Shown: one piece after another, positions 33,401 to 44,659 of the stretch
How the letters are laid out: every line of letters begins with the position of its first letter
Position numbering within the stretch: the first letter of the stretch is position 1
Assembly: GCA_037367405.1 (NCBI GenBank)
Contig: JAZKJV010002617.1
Location: 310,001 to 374,000, forward strand
Origin: Ottelia alismoides
Taxonomy: Eukaryota; Streptophyta; Magnoliopsida; Alismatales; Hydrocharitaceae
Reading direction: 5' to 3'
DNA length: 64,000 nucleotides
The notes under the pieces: model-generated
Told to the model about the DNA's origin: nothing
Database searches by the model: none
The model's input: the letters and a program-made list of their open reading frames with translations, nothing else
Translations under genes and position numbers: made by a program

Positions 33401-34732
33401 ATCCGGGGAGGAGGTGCAGATATTTTTATTCATTTCCTAAATTTATGAGTCAACATGCAGTGGCAAAAATATTTGGAATTGCTGTAGTATTTCGTTCTTC
33501 CCTCGTTCTTTCTCAATTTCTTCTTTTTTTTTCTTTTTGATGCAGGTGTTTAAAATCTTTTTCCTTGCTACCATCTATGCTATGCTTGGATTCCCACTCT
33601 CCTATTTATTGTGGTATAGGCCTCTCTATCGTGCGATGAGGTACGCGCATCAAACTTGTAATGACTGCTTGTAAACGTAATTATTTCTTGTTCTTAACGA
33701 GGTTAAAGCATTACCAGCTCCTATCGCCTAAATTATAACTAATACGGAAATTGCACTTTTGACTGCAATGTTAGTTTTAGATTTGCTTAATTGATCGGCA
33801 ATTTATCATGCAGGACTGACAGTGCAATAAAGTTTGGCTGGTTTTTCATGTTCTACATTGTATGCAAAAACAATTCTCCCTATCATCCCAACTTCATGCA
33901 TTTCTTTTGGTTTCTGACATTCCTCTTGTGACGATGAAGATTCACATTGGATTTTGTATATTTGCCGCCATAGCACCTCCCATCCTCTTTGACGGAAAGT
34001 CATTGACGTAAGACTACTGGGATTCTTAGTTAAGTGTCGATTGACTTAACTGCTGTTTGACACCATTGAATGGATTTTTCTTCTCCCTATCAGGGGCATC
34101 CTCGCTGCAATAGATACCTTTTCGGATCATGCACTTGTTGGGGTTAGTGCGGACTTCCTCACATTCTTCTTGTGATCGATATTTTTGAAGTACAGAAATT
34201 AATCAAGTTGGCAGTTATTGTTGTAACTTCTGCAGATGTTCTCCTGCAGCATGCGAACACGCATATCTATCATTACTATTCGATCGGAATATTGTCTTAC
34301 AACAGTGATTAGACAATGTGCGGTTGTATTATAGTATTATTTACATTGACACTTGCTTCTTTTTACTGCAGATTTTCTACCTGATTGGTTTTGCTCTTTT
34401 CTGTCTGGAAACTCTGCTGAGTTTTTGGGTCCTCCAGGTAATTTGTCTTTTATTTAATGCATGTTATAGAGAGAAAATTGCTTGGGAAGATAGTTTTTTA
34501 TCACAACCTTGACATGGATTGCAAAGGTAAATTATTGTTGAAGATTATCTTTACTTGGCTGATTAAATGTCGCCGCTATTGTATTGCGTCACCATTGATG
34601 TGTTATGCTAATTCCCTTCGAAAAAGGGCATTTCTTTTGTCAAATTGTCATAATTGCTACCACTATTCTTCTGTAACGTTCTTGTGTTAATTCCTGCAGA
34701 AGGTATACATGTACTTCAGACGCCAGAATTGA
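27474..34732 (+). CDS. SCAMP: Secretory carrier-associated membrane protein (SCAMP), 12 exons, with frame conflicts
   Basis: SCAMPs are four-pass membrane proteins of the Golgi, trans-Golgi/early endosome and plasma membrane that act in vesicle traffic. Exons by GT-AG sites: 27474-27529, 29707-29824, 29912-29974, 30193-30226, 30317-30439, 33351-33413, 33546-33640, 33814-33859, 33940-34007, 34094-34142, 34372-34437, 34700-34732. In order they give an N-terminal NPF motif ([10 protein letters not shown]), a charged helix (exons 3-4), [14 protein letters not shown], four membrane segments (exons 5-6, 7, 8-9, 10-11) with the E-peptide [12 protein letters not shown] between segments 2 and 3, and the tail [10 protein letters not shown]. 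About 270 residues, normal for the family and most like the rice HHDPNPFDE class. Three single-base conflicts exist: one base short after the ATG, one extra in exon 2 near 29760, and a phase clash between exons 6 and 7. All other phases fit, so assembly errors or a young pseudogene are the options. Confidence 0.85.
27530..29706 (+). other. SCAMP intron 1 with dispersed internal repeats
   Basis: The 2.2-kb first intron holds about five diverged copies of a unit of roughly 165 bases, beginning near 27741, 28155, 28437, 28793 and 29029. Shared words are CCTGAGGAAA-GTGG, GGCTTTGTTG, TTTCTG and TGGGAATG-NTCATGT. Short frames here are not exons. Confidence 0.5.
30440..33350 (+). other. SCAMP intron 5 (2.9 kb)
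   Basis: The longest intron of the gene. I see no complete transposon in it; a stretch near 31690-31930 looks like the tail of a decayed non-LTR element (see rejected items). Splice phase 1 is kept on both sides (TTA-G / GA-ATA). Confidence 0.6.
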
Positions 34733-35704
34733 AGCCCCGCGAGATACTTTCATGATGTGCTTCGTCCTGTATACAGATTCGATTGTAATCGTTGTTTTGT
34801 CTCTCATTCTTTGGTTTTTCGTTGAACATGAGGGAGAAGACATTTTGGGTTTGTAGCCGGTTTATGAGATCGATGCTTTGTTCTTAGATCAAGTCATTAC
34901 CCATTTCACTGCAAATCGGGTGTATTAGCTCTGTTTTTTTTAAATATTGGAATTCTTTCATTTTGGAAGCTTGAAATGGTATTCGTGCAGACGTTTTTCA
35001 GTGTTTGGCCAATGCAAGGTTGATGTTTATCAACGGAAAGCAGCATTTGTTGTATCATGTTCTTTCTTTTCATAGAAACAACGCATCAGTTTTTTGCAGT
35101 GAGTTCATCTATCTAAGGCAAACCTGGTGAACTGTCCATTTATGTTCTTGGACTGATCTGTCATCGAACAAGGCAGTTTTATGAGCGAAACAGTGATTGT
35201 CAACACAGTTTTGTTGTCCATGGAATGGAATTCTTTTCTGTCAGTCTCTGCGTGATATTCATGATGGAAGATCCAGCTCGCAACAGCAACAAATCACATT
35301 TTTCTGAACGCATGAAGCTTTTTCTTAACATTCTTAAGGTGTATTTCATTGCGAATATGTGCTGCCCTCCGGTACTTTTGGATTTTTATCGAACATCGAT
35401 GCTTCTTAAAGAAAACATCTGTAATTTTTTTGCTATTAGCTATTACAGGAATTAAATGCGGAAAACATCCTATACATTACAACCATAAGGGTAAAGATCA
35501 ATGACCAACATGAAATTTTTGTGATCTATACCTGATCAGATGTCGAATTGGTCCAACTTGAAATGATAGATTGGAACAAATTACACAATCTACCTTACCG
35601 GTTGAATCGATTGGTTCGGTCTGATTTCTCAGTACATGATTAATCTAATAGCAAAATTAAGGGGGAAAACTATTGCTAGAATTAACTAATTATTGGTAAA
35701 ATTG
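34733..35704. other. 3' flank of the SCAMP gene
   Basis: About 970 bases of AT-rich sequence between the SCAMP stop codon and the copia insertion. It should hold the 3' untranslated region; I find no canonical AATAAA signal that I would commit to, and no further gene. Confidence 0.4.
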
Positions 35705-35709
35705 CAAGG

Positions 35710-35853
35710 CGTTGAGAAGCACTCTACCCACAAACCAAAGGGGTAGATTAGTCATCTCATATACCAATTGTAGCATAACCCTACCCCCTCTACTATATAA
35801 AGAGCCCTAGGGATTCCCTTTCGATATAAGAAAAATAATTATCCCTCTCAACT
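35710..35853 (+). repeat. 5' LTR of the copia element
   Basis: 144 bases with a TATATAAAG box near 35801. Its first bases (CGTTGAGAAG) differ from the 3' LTR (TGCTGAGAAG), so the 5' terminus has mutated. Confidence 0.9.
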
Positions 35854-35863
35854 TGGTATCAGA
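35854..35863 (+). other. tRNA-Met primer binding site of the copia element
   Basis: TGGTATCAGA, the standard primer site of plant copia elements, complementary to the 3' end of initiator tRNA-Met, directly after the LTR. Confidence 0.9.
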
Positions 35864-36660
35864 CGCCACCCCCCTCCACCCCCCTGCCGCCATCTATCCA
35901 TCCCCCCTCGCGTCCGTCCCACTCTCGCGCTCGACCCCCTTCGCCCTCCAAAGCTGCTACCGTGTCATGAAGCAGCAGCCCCGTGCCCCCCGTTACCCGC
36001 AACAGCCCCGTTACCAGCAACAACACCCCAGTCGATCCTCGCCCCCGAAGCAACCTCGCCTAGCCACGCGTCCCCCTCTCCCGTTGACCCTTGAGAGCCC
36101 GACCCACTCCTACCGACCCAGGGGTCCCCCCCCCCCCCCCCGTCCTTCCGCAACTGCTTCAGTCCCCGCCCGTCGACGGCCCTCGTGGCCCCCCGCCCTT
36201 GCTCTAGTCACCCTCGACCCCCCCCCCCCCCCCCCCCCCCCCGCCCCCCGACCCTGCAAGCCCCCGGCCCCTTCTCACCCTCACCCGCAGAGCCCTCTTC
36301 ACCCCCCCGGCGACTCTTCCCCCTGTGCGGCTACCTTTCTCCTGTGGACGCCCTCTCCCCTGCGGCTCCCTCCCTTGTGGAGCTCCATACGCATCCACGC
36401 AGAATCCCCTCCCCACCTCACCCCCCACATGCAGACACCTCCAGGCGCACGTACACCGCGGTTCTTGTGGGTCCAGTCTTCACCAGTTCTTCGGCTTCGA
36501 CACCAGCAGAGCCTACTTGTTGCTCCCGTCTTTTCCAGTCCCTCTCCCGGCATTCACGCATGTTGTGATTCAGTCTCCGCCTGACATGATATAGGAAGGA
36601 GTTGTTCTTTCCTACCTTAATTTTATAATACAGCAGGTCTGATTTTCTCAGACACCGACA
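35864..36660 (+). other. C-rich leader of the copia element
   Basis: Very C-rich sequence between primer site and gag, with uninterrupted C runs of 16 (36126-36141) and 25 bases (36218-36242). The long proline-rich frames here lack an ATG at a sensible place and arise from composition. Confidence 0.55.
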
Positions 36661-36673
36661 TCACTGGGATATA

Positions 36674-37660
36674 ATGGAGGGAGCACTCGTCTACCCTCAT
36701 TTGGGTCGATCCCTAAATTGGACGACATGAACTACCCCAAGTGGTCCTGCATGTTCCTTGTGATCGTACGAGGGTACAACAAAGAACACATTCTCTTGGA
36801 GTCAGAACCTGCTGAGAAGATAGGAAAAAATGCAACTTAAAGACGACGGTATGGTCAGTTCTTGGATTATGGTCAGTGTTATTGACCGGATTGCTGATGA
36901 ACTCGTTTATTACAACACCGCCTACGATATGTGGACCTCCCTTCAAGCTACATCTGGTCAGGATAAAAATTCAACCAGGATGTATCAGATGTACTTTGAC
37001 ATGCTCAATATGAAGCAAGCAGGACGCTCTCTACCTGAGTATTTTTCTCTCTTAAAATCTTTTTTGAGCGATATAATGCTTGTGATCCAGGCTGCACATG
37101 TCCAACTCAGAAACAACATCGCCAGCAGATGGAAGTCCTTGTATTTCTTGTCGGGCTCGATTCTGGCTACTCGGCTGCTCGAGATCAAATGATCACAGCA
37201 GCCACTCTTCCCACCATTGAAGAAGCCTACAATACCTTGAGTCGTCTTGTTATTCCTCATACAAGTGCTAAAGGTACTGATCAGGGACAAATTTCTGCTC
37301 TCGATGCCCCATCTGGACGAGGAAATCGTGGCTCTTTCAGAGCCGTGGTCGAGGACGCTTCACTCCATGACGAGGTCGTAGCACAATCTAGTGCTCTTAC
37401 TGTCATAAATTTGGTCACACAGAAGTTGTATGCTACAACAAGCAGGGGTACCCTACTCCTAGTGCTCGGATGGCAAATAAAGGAGAAAGTCCTCCAGTGG
37501 AGGTCCCTAGACGGAACTTTGATGATCTGATGCAGCGCCTCACCAGGTTACAATCGAACGAGTCCTCTACCTCATATCAGGACAATGCTACAAGCACTGC
37601 AGCAATGGCACGATCAGGTATCTTTATCGGGTTTGCTAATAGAGTTACAAAATCAGAATG
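36674..37660 (+). pseudogene. Copia gag remnant
   Basis: Starts around ATG 36674. Recognisable pieces are LDDMNYPKWSCMFLVIVRGY, ADELVYYNTAYDMWTSLQ and LPEYFSLLKSFLSD, which match the gag region of plant copia polyproteins. At least four frame changes lie between 36830 and 37530. The CCHC zinc knuckle expected near 37400 cannot be read in one frame. Confidence 0.75.
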
Positions 37661-38872
37661 GTTGATTGATACATGTGCTTCCACTCATCTGTGTGGTGAA
37701 CGAAAATCTCATACAACAGATGCGTAATGTCCCTCCTGGACGGACTGTATAGGTTGCTGATGGATGATTTTTCCCAATAAAAGTAAAAGGCGATGTCCAT
37801 CTAACTCCTAATATCATACTCAACAATGTTTTATTCGTTCTGTATTTTCCCATCAGTCTTCTTTCAGTTAGCCAGATTTGCAAAGAACTCAACTGTCGAG
37901 CAATATTTGACGTTATATCTTGTGTGTTTCAGGACATACTAACTGGGAGGACGATTGGTGCGGGCCGTGAAGAAGGGGGAGTATATCACCTTGTCCAGTC
38001 CTCTGACACTACAGCTTACTCTGGGACTACTTTCTCTGCATCCTCGGGTGCTCTTTGGCACCAACGTCTGGGCCATCCTTCTGTTTACGAGCTTCGTCGA
38101 GTTCTTCCCCAGCTCCCTCCCACTGTCAACCTAGAGTATGAGGCCTGCCAACTGGGGAAACATTACCGGAGTTCCTTTCCTTCATCGGGTACCATCCACT
38201 CTAGTAGTCTATTTGAACTTGTTCATCTTGACATATGGGGACCCAGTCGTTATCCTGATCGATTGGGGAATAGATATTATTTGGTTGTTATAGATGAATT
38301 TTCTCATGTGTCTTGGTCGTTCTTAATGAAAAATAAGTCCGATATCTTTCAAATCATTGTTCATTTTATACATGAAATAAAGAATCAGTTCGGGACCACC
38401 ATAAAAATCCTTAGATCTGACAATGCTAAGGAGTTGGTATCCAATGACATGCAATCATTCTTAGCGTCTCAAGGCATTTTGCATCAAACTACCTATCCTC
38501 ATACATACATCCCAGCAGAATGGAGTGGCGGAGCGTAAACATAGACATATTCTTGATATTGCTCGCACAATACTCATTGACTATCATGTGTCATCTACAT
38601 ATTGGGGTGATGCAGTACTAACTGCCACATATCTTGTTAACCGCATGCCTTCTACTCCTATTGACGAGCAGATACCTATTGAGGTTCTTTTCTCGGGAAA
38701 AGCCATATTTCATGTCCCTCCAAAAGTCTTTGGTTGTGTCGCCTTCGTTCATCTTCTTGATCCTGGTAGGGATAAACTATCATCCAGAGCAGTCAAATGT
38801 GTTTTGTTGGATATGATCGAAATCAAAAAGGTTATAGGTGCTATGACCCACATTCCAAGAGACACTACATAA
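37661..38872 (+). pseudogene. Copia protease and integrase remnant
   Basis: The protease active site reads WLIDTCASTHLCG, with Cys where copia proteases have Gly (DSGAS or DTGAS), probably inactive. The pre-integrase region has LWHQRLGHPS and EACQLGKHYR, though the second Cys of the zinc site appears lost. The integrase core follows (DIWGPSR, VVIDEF, ILRSDNAKEL, then AERKHRHILDIARTILID), with a frame change near 38525. Confidence 0.82.
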
Positions 38873-40763
38873 GCGTTGATGTTACTTTCTTTGAATCTCT
38901 CACGTATTACTCCCGATCTGGCACTCATGTATCACTTCCCCCCGTTACCACTTCTCCTCTGCCTATTCCTCTTCCTCAGGTTGATTACACCCCTTCTGCG
39001 CATGCACCATCTCCTCAGATATGTCCTTCAACTGAGTTATTACAAACTGAAGATATAGATGCAGATACAGGTATCTCTGTCAACCCAAGGGAAGCTTCGA
39101 GTGACATACCTATCGCTCTTTGGAAGGGGACCAGGCAATGTCCATCGTGATACAGTATGAAGCATCCGATCTCTATTGTTGTAACCTTTTCTGGACTTGG
39201 CCCTATATACAGACAGTTCGCCCAAGCCATCTCGAGTACCATTATTCCTCGTAATCATACAGAGGCCATTCGGGACTCGAAATGGCGCCTAGCAATGGAG
39301 GAAGAGATGTCTGCCTTGATCTCTCGGAACACCTGGACACTTGTAGATCCACCAAGTGATATAAAATTGTTGGCTCCAAATGGGTCTTCACTGTGAAGTA
39401 CAATCCAGATGGATCTATTTCTCGCTACAAAGACCGACTTGTGGTAAAAGGGTTTACGCAAACTTATGGGGTTGATTTCTTTGATACCTTCTCCGCTAGT
39501 TGCTCGTTTATCCACCATAAGAATTCTCATGGCAGTAGCAGTACAGCTTGATTGGCCCTTGCATCAACTAGATGTGAAAAATACGTTCCTTTATGGGGAC
39601 CTCCAAGAAATTGTGTATATGCAGCAACACCTGGGTTCAGATTCAAGGGGAGTGTCAGAAAGTTTGTTTGCTACACAAGGCCATATATGGTCTCAAGCAG
39701 AGTCCTCGCGCATGGTTTCAAAAATTATTAAAAGCATTAGAGAATCTGGGCCCCGATCTTCAGCAGATCATTCCTTATTCATACGGAAAAATGGAAAAGG
39801 AACTGTGGCTATACTGGTATAATGGATGACATTATCCTCACAGGAGATGACGATGGTATTATAGAAGTGAAGAAACAACTGGCAGAACAAATTTGTGATC
39901 AAGGACTTGGGACCTCTAAGATATTTCCTAGGGATTGAAATAGCAAGATCCAAGAAAGGAATTGTTATGTCTCAACGAAAGTACGCTATCGATCTCCTTC
40001 AAGAAACAGGGATTCTAGGATCCAAGCCAGCTCATATACCCATGGATCCTAAGGACGCATCTACGAAGCAGACGATGTTGAGGATAGTGGTCGATACAGA
40101 CGTCTAGTTGGCAAACTACTATATCTTACCATCACCCAACTAGATGTCTCTCTTGTTGTTGGAAAACTTAGTCAGTCCATGGACTCACCTACCTCATCCC
40201 ACTATGATGCATGCATGATGGTCTAAGATACAGCAAGTCATCTCCGAGAAAAGGACTACTATTTACCAAAGGCAATAGCTTGACCTCATGGCATATTCAG
40301 ATGTAGACTATGGAGGAAGCCTGATTGATAGAAAGTCTACTACAGGATTCTGCACTTATCTTGAAGGAAATCTAATCATGTGGAGAAGCAAGAAACAAGT
40401 CGTGGTCTCTCGCTCGAGTGCTGAAAGTGAATACCGAGCCATGGCTCAAGCTGCAGCAGAACTTGTATGGGTTCGATCTATACTTAGATCTTCATAACAC
40501 TCCTAGAAAGATCATGAAACTTAGATTGCGACAACCAAGCAGCAATGCACATAGCCAACAATCCTATGTTCCAAGAACGCACCAAACATGTGGAAATTGA
40601 CTACCACTATGCTAGAGATTTGATACAGAAAGGGCTACTTCGTACTCAGAGCATACCTTCCTCATATCAAACGACAGATATATTCACCAAGCCGCTTGCA
40701 CGCATACAGTTTGAAAAATGTTGTAACAAGCTGAGCATGATTGATATATATGCTCCAGCTTGA
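38873..40763 (+). pseudogene. Copia reverse transcriptase and RNase H remnant
   Basis: Pieces of the copia-type reverse transcriptase (NTWTLVDPPSD, QLDVKNTFLYGDLQE, MDDIILTGDD near 39825) and RNase H (DRKSTTGFCTYLEGNL, SRSSAESEYRAMAQAAAELV) are spread over several frames. The end is near 40760 ([12 protein letters not shown]), just before the polypurine tract. Heavy frame damage around 39390-39830. Confidence 0.85.
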
Positions 40764-40770
40764 AGGGGAG
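40763..40770 (+). other. Polypurine tract of the copia element
   Basis: AAGGGGAG directly before the 3' LTR. Confidence 0.75.
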
Positions 40771-40916
40771 TGCTGAGAAGCACTCTACCCACAAACCCTA
40801 GGGGTAGATTAGTCATCTCGTATATCATTTGTAGCGTAACCCTAGGCCTCTCTACCTATATAAAGAGCCCTAGGGTTTCCCTTTCAATACAAGAAAAATA
40901 ATTATCCCTCTTAACT
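40771..40916 (+). repeat. 3' LTR of the copia element
   Basis: 146 bases, same TATATAAAG box as the 5' LTR. It is followed by the target duplication CAAGG. Confidence 0.9.
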
Positions 40917-41032
40917 CAAGGAAAATGGGAAAGAAAAAACTAAGAGAATAATTATTATTAGATGTAACTTGACAACTATCGAGGTCCGCATTTCCTCTCT
41001 TTTAATGCATCGTCGTCGATGTGGTACTATTA

Positions 41033-41372
41033 GGGCATGTTCGTTGCGTCATAAGGGTCGGGATAATGCCTTCATCCTGCTTTCATACTACAGTACAATC
41101 CTGAGATACAAATTTGATGGCTTGCCACATAAGCCAGAATGAATAGGATTCGGCCTCATATTCCTCCATGACTCTTGCCAAAGTTCTCCCTCACATCTAA
41201 GCAAATATATTTGTATCCCTTACAACTATATCTAACAAAACTAACTTCTATCCTCCATTCCTTCTTATCCAATCGAACAACGAATAGCAAACTATAAGAA
41301 ATGATGGATACAACACATTTAATCATTATCCCTCCTTATCTTGTATCCAGCTACCAAACGTGGCATTGAAGT
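41033..41372. mobile_element. Possible small MITE
   Basis: The ends GGGCATGTTCGTTGC and (reverse complement of the right end) TGCCACGTTTGGTAGC resemble each other and the ends of Tourist/hAT-like MITEs. Target duplications are not clear. No coding content. Confidence 0.3.
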
Positions 41373-41870
41373 TCACCTAATCAGCATATCATATACCGTC
41401 TTTTTTCTGATACTTGTAGACTCATAACGAATATGGTCATTTCTGTTGTCGTGATCATGTTGCATTCCAATGTTTCATCTCCTCGATTCAATCATCTCCC
41501 TCTGCATTCTCATGATCCCCGCTACTGATCCAACAACAACCGTCCAAAATTCTTAAGCACTATATAGCAGATAGTAATTTCCACCACTCTAGTGTATTCC
41601 ATGTGAACTTAGTGTTCGAGGTGTTACAACTGCTCTCACTTTAAATTTCTGTTCTACATTACAAGTCGAGGTGATTCACCCATATCCACATCAAGACATA
41701 CTAAACTGTCACGATTTTTATTTCTACTCATCATGATTTCCTAATTAACTCAATGTTTAACCTAAGTTGATGTTTATTTTGATTCAGATTGACCAAAGAT
41801 TTTCTTCCTATATTCCTATATTGAATTTTTACACAATGATCTCCACAATCTTGTCAAATTACACTACAAC

Positions 41871-41918
41871 CTCTGAGATCTTCGTATATTACACCTCTGA
41901 GATCTTCGTATATTACAC
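41871..41918. repeat. 24-bp exact tandem duplication
   Basis: Two adjacent identical copies of a 24-base unit starting CTCTGAGATC in AT-rich intergenic DNA. Confidence 0.9.
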
Positions 41919-42136
41919 CACGATCCATGTAATCGTACTAACTCTAACACCTCGAACTTTTGGAGATGTGCATATGTACAAGATAAAGTAAGATTACTTT
42001 TGCACAACATCCCAATATATTTTCTATATTTAGCACATATGTCCCTGTTGTGGTGGAAGAGTTACTAAGATTACATGCGTATTGGTGCAATATACAGGGA
42101 ATGTGGTGGGGTTTTAAAAACTAATTATTAATTTAA

Positions 42137-42467
42137 GGTTTCAATGGGGTTGCCCCACCTCATTTTCTCTGATGTTTTTTTTTATTTTTTTCAAAAATAA
42201 AATCATATATTTTCATCACTATATCTCTATAATATGTCATTCCAATTTCGTCAGAACAGAGACTCATATGTCCTTCATCTAGAGCATGTCGATTACAACA
42301 ATTCTAAGACCGTTAAAATTATATATTCTACATGGAAGGCATATGAGTATCTGTTTCTGACGAAATTGAAATATCGTATTAAAGATATAGTGATGATAAT
42401 ACATGACTTTATTTTTTAAAAAATAAATAAATACAAGAAAATGAGGGGGAGACGGTCCCATTTTCCC
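42137..42467. mobile_element. Foldback MITE, copy 1 (331 bp)
   Basis: The two halves are imperfect inverted repeats throughout: the left end GGTTTCAATGGGG against the right end ...CCCATTTTCCC, and inner blocks AATTTCGTCAGAACAGA / TCTGTTTCTGACGAAATT. TTAA lies on both sides (42133-42136, 42468-42471). It is related to the element at 44183-44570 by the block CATCACTATATC-CTATA-TATGTCAT. Non-coding. Confidence 0.65.
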
Positions 42468-42471
42468 TTAA

Positions 42472-43317
42472 TTTAATCATAGTTAAACAAGTAGGCATGT
42501 ATTTTAAATATTTAAAATTTCAGCATAAAAATCAAAACGCACTCACGTACAACATTTGCATCTATGCCATTCTCGTAAAGTTTTTATTATAAATAATTAT
42601 CTAATATAAATTATTCAAGAGAATTTATTTCATTCTATTTTCTTATTTGATGCATCTATATTCATAAGTTTAATGAAAACATATTTATATATGTTAGCCA
42701 CTATCATAGATGATCGGGTACGTATATATAAATATCCATCCATCATCGTATCTGTTTATTTTACAGACATGGATATATAATTTTTATTTTGATGGATGTA
42801 TAAAAGAATATGGATTTCAATTTTTTTGCGTCATTTAGATACAAATACAGACATCAATTTTTATTTTTTTATACGGGTACAGATCTAAGTATTATTGTAG
42901 GTTTATCCGCATTCGTCCGCCATCATATGTCTTTAAGCAAATAATAATACATAATTTTATTTTGATGGATATGAATATATATTTTTTATTTGAACTAATA
43001 CAAATGTGAAAAATAATATAGGTTTTAAGTAGGGATGCACACTGTCAAATACTTTTATAGATATATATATGTTTTACTATATCCTTCCATTTTTAAATAC
43101 GAGTATGTATACAAATACATATATTGACGGATATAAAAACTACCTTACCATATCCATAAAAAATGAATACAAATGTTAAATGGATATGAATCGGATACGG
43201 ATAATATAAATAGTTCTATATATTAGCTTAAATATACATGTATTGGATGATTTTGCACATAATATAGTATAACAAATATATTTATTTCATAACAACTATA
43301 TCATTTATGATGGAAGA
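42472..43317. other. AT-rich intergenic sequence
   Basis: No gene seen. Many short GATAC/GGATA-type words recur (42700-43210), suggesting an old tandem repeat or transposon end worn beyond recognition. Confidence 0.4.
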
Positions 43318-43934
43318 CAACACTACAAAAAAGGCACGATTGGCGTCCACATGGTGGCTCATGATGTGCACGCCCATCGAAGGCCAAGTGCACGCCCACA
43401 TGTGCTCGTCCGATATGCATTCACCCAATTGAGGTTCGCTAGGGTAGGTGGGCGAGCACTTGTATAAGCCAAGTGCTCGCCCGACCTAAGCATGTGCATA
43501 ATTTTATTCACTAAAGGCTCACTCACTTTTAATCTGACGAGCCAACACAAAGCACTGGGCGGGCACATGTGCTTGCCTAGGCTAAAGAGCTAAAAAAATA
43601 TACAGGTTCGATAGGATTTAGATGTCCCGTTGAACTTATATAGTCTATCAAGAAACCATTGCATGCGCTTATTAGAGTCGAGAAAAGTACCTTTTATGTG
43701 TCATACATCTAATTAATTCAAGTAACTTGTATCTATCAAACTCACGTAATATATATGAACTTACGAACTAAACATATAAGATAATATACAATTTCAGTAT
43801 ATGTATCACATTTAGCAGCTAAATATAATACTAATAGATTTTCGAAATGTTCGACAATTACAAGTACATCTAATTCTATTTTCAAAGATCATACAGATTA
43901 AATGGTTTGTTAAAAATCCATAATAAAACAAGAT

Positions 43935-44118
43935 AAAAATCACCATCATTTCTTTTTTTATCTAGATATTTTTGAGAGATTAAACTCTGCTTTCCTTTCT
44001 TTTCCTCCTTGTTCTTCTCCTTAAAAGTGGCATACATGTGTGTCTCTTCTTCTAGGTCATTCTCTCCCTCCTCTTCATCTGATTCAATCTCCTCATATTG
44101 AGATGCACGCCCTTGTGA
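43935..44118 (-). pseudogene. Coding-like acidic fragment inside the CACTA element
   Basis: Read on -, about 55 codons are open and strongly charged (YEEIESDEEEGENDLEEE, then KEKNKEEKKGK). No start codon or domain is identified. It could be part of a CACTA or hAT protein; low certainty. Confidence 0.25.
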
Positions 44119-44131
44119 CCTATATTATGGA

Positions 44132-44138
<7 letters not shown>

Positions 44139-44184
<46 letters not shown>

Positions 44185-44565
44185 GAAAATGGGGCTGCCC
44201 CCTAGGGGGGGCTAACTTAGCTCCCCCCCGCCCTATTTTCTTCAATTTTTTTACTTTTTTTTGAAATTTTTTTCCGTGAATATTCATCACTATATCCCTA
44301 TATTATGTCATAAAAATTTCGTGTGAAACAGAGACTCCTACGGCCTCCATCCAGACAGTCATTTTTTTAACGGTAACAGAATTTTTTAAATCGACCCCGT
44401 TTGGATGGAGGTCGTAGGAGTCTCTGTTTCGCATGAAATTTGAATGACATAATATAGGGATTTAATAATGAATTTACACGGCTTTAGATTTCAAAAAAAA
44501 TAAAAAAATTTGTGAAAAAAGGGTGGGGGAGCTAAGTTAGCTCCCCCTAGGGGGCATACACATTT

Positions 44566-44603
<38 letters not shown>
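44139..44603. repeat. TA microsatellite split by an insertion
   Basis: Runs of TA repeats at about 44139-44181 and 44571-44603 flank the foldback element at 44183-44570. They were probably one microsatellite before the insertion. Confidence 0.85.
44183..44570. mobile_element. Foldback MITE, copy 2 (388 bp)
   Basis: A long imperfect inverted repeat: the ends carry GCCCCCTAGGGGG and GCTAACTTAGCTCCCCC-like blocks in opposite orientation, and the inner arms TGAAACAGAGACTCCTACGG / CCGTAGGAGTCTCTGTTTC-type sequence. It sits in TA repeats, so a TA target duplication cannot be delimited. It shares its inner block with copy 1. Non-coding. Confidence 0.8.
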
Positions 44604-44608
<5 letters not shown>

Positions 44609-44659
44609 AAGATATTGAAATATGAAATTATTAGGGTATAGAAGGAGAATACTTACATG

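Larger units (their letters stand above)
35710..40916 (+). mobile_element. Ty1/copia retrotransposon, complete but decayed
   Basis: Two short LTRs (35710-35853 and 40771-40916, about 88% alike by eye) flank a 4.9-kb body. The 5-bp target duplication CAAGG lies on both sides (35705-35709 and 40917-40921). A primer site TGGTATCAGA for initiator tRNA-Met follows the 5' LTR directly, and a polypurine tract AAGGGGAG precedes the 3' LTR. Both LTRs end AACT rather than the usual CA. Coding order gag-PR-INT-RT-RNase H is typical of copia. Many stops and frame changes show it is dead. It inserted about 1 kb downstream of the SCAMP stop codon, same orientation. Confidence 0.93.

Noticed and set aside
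35853..36584. 243-codon proline-rich frame after the copia primer site
   Set aside because: It begins at a TTG, runs through poly-C tracts and has equally open alternatives in other frames.
41767..41991. 74-codon frame in intergenic DNA
   Set aside because: It is AT-rich, spans a 24-bp tandem duplication and has no similarity I recognise.
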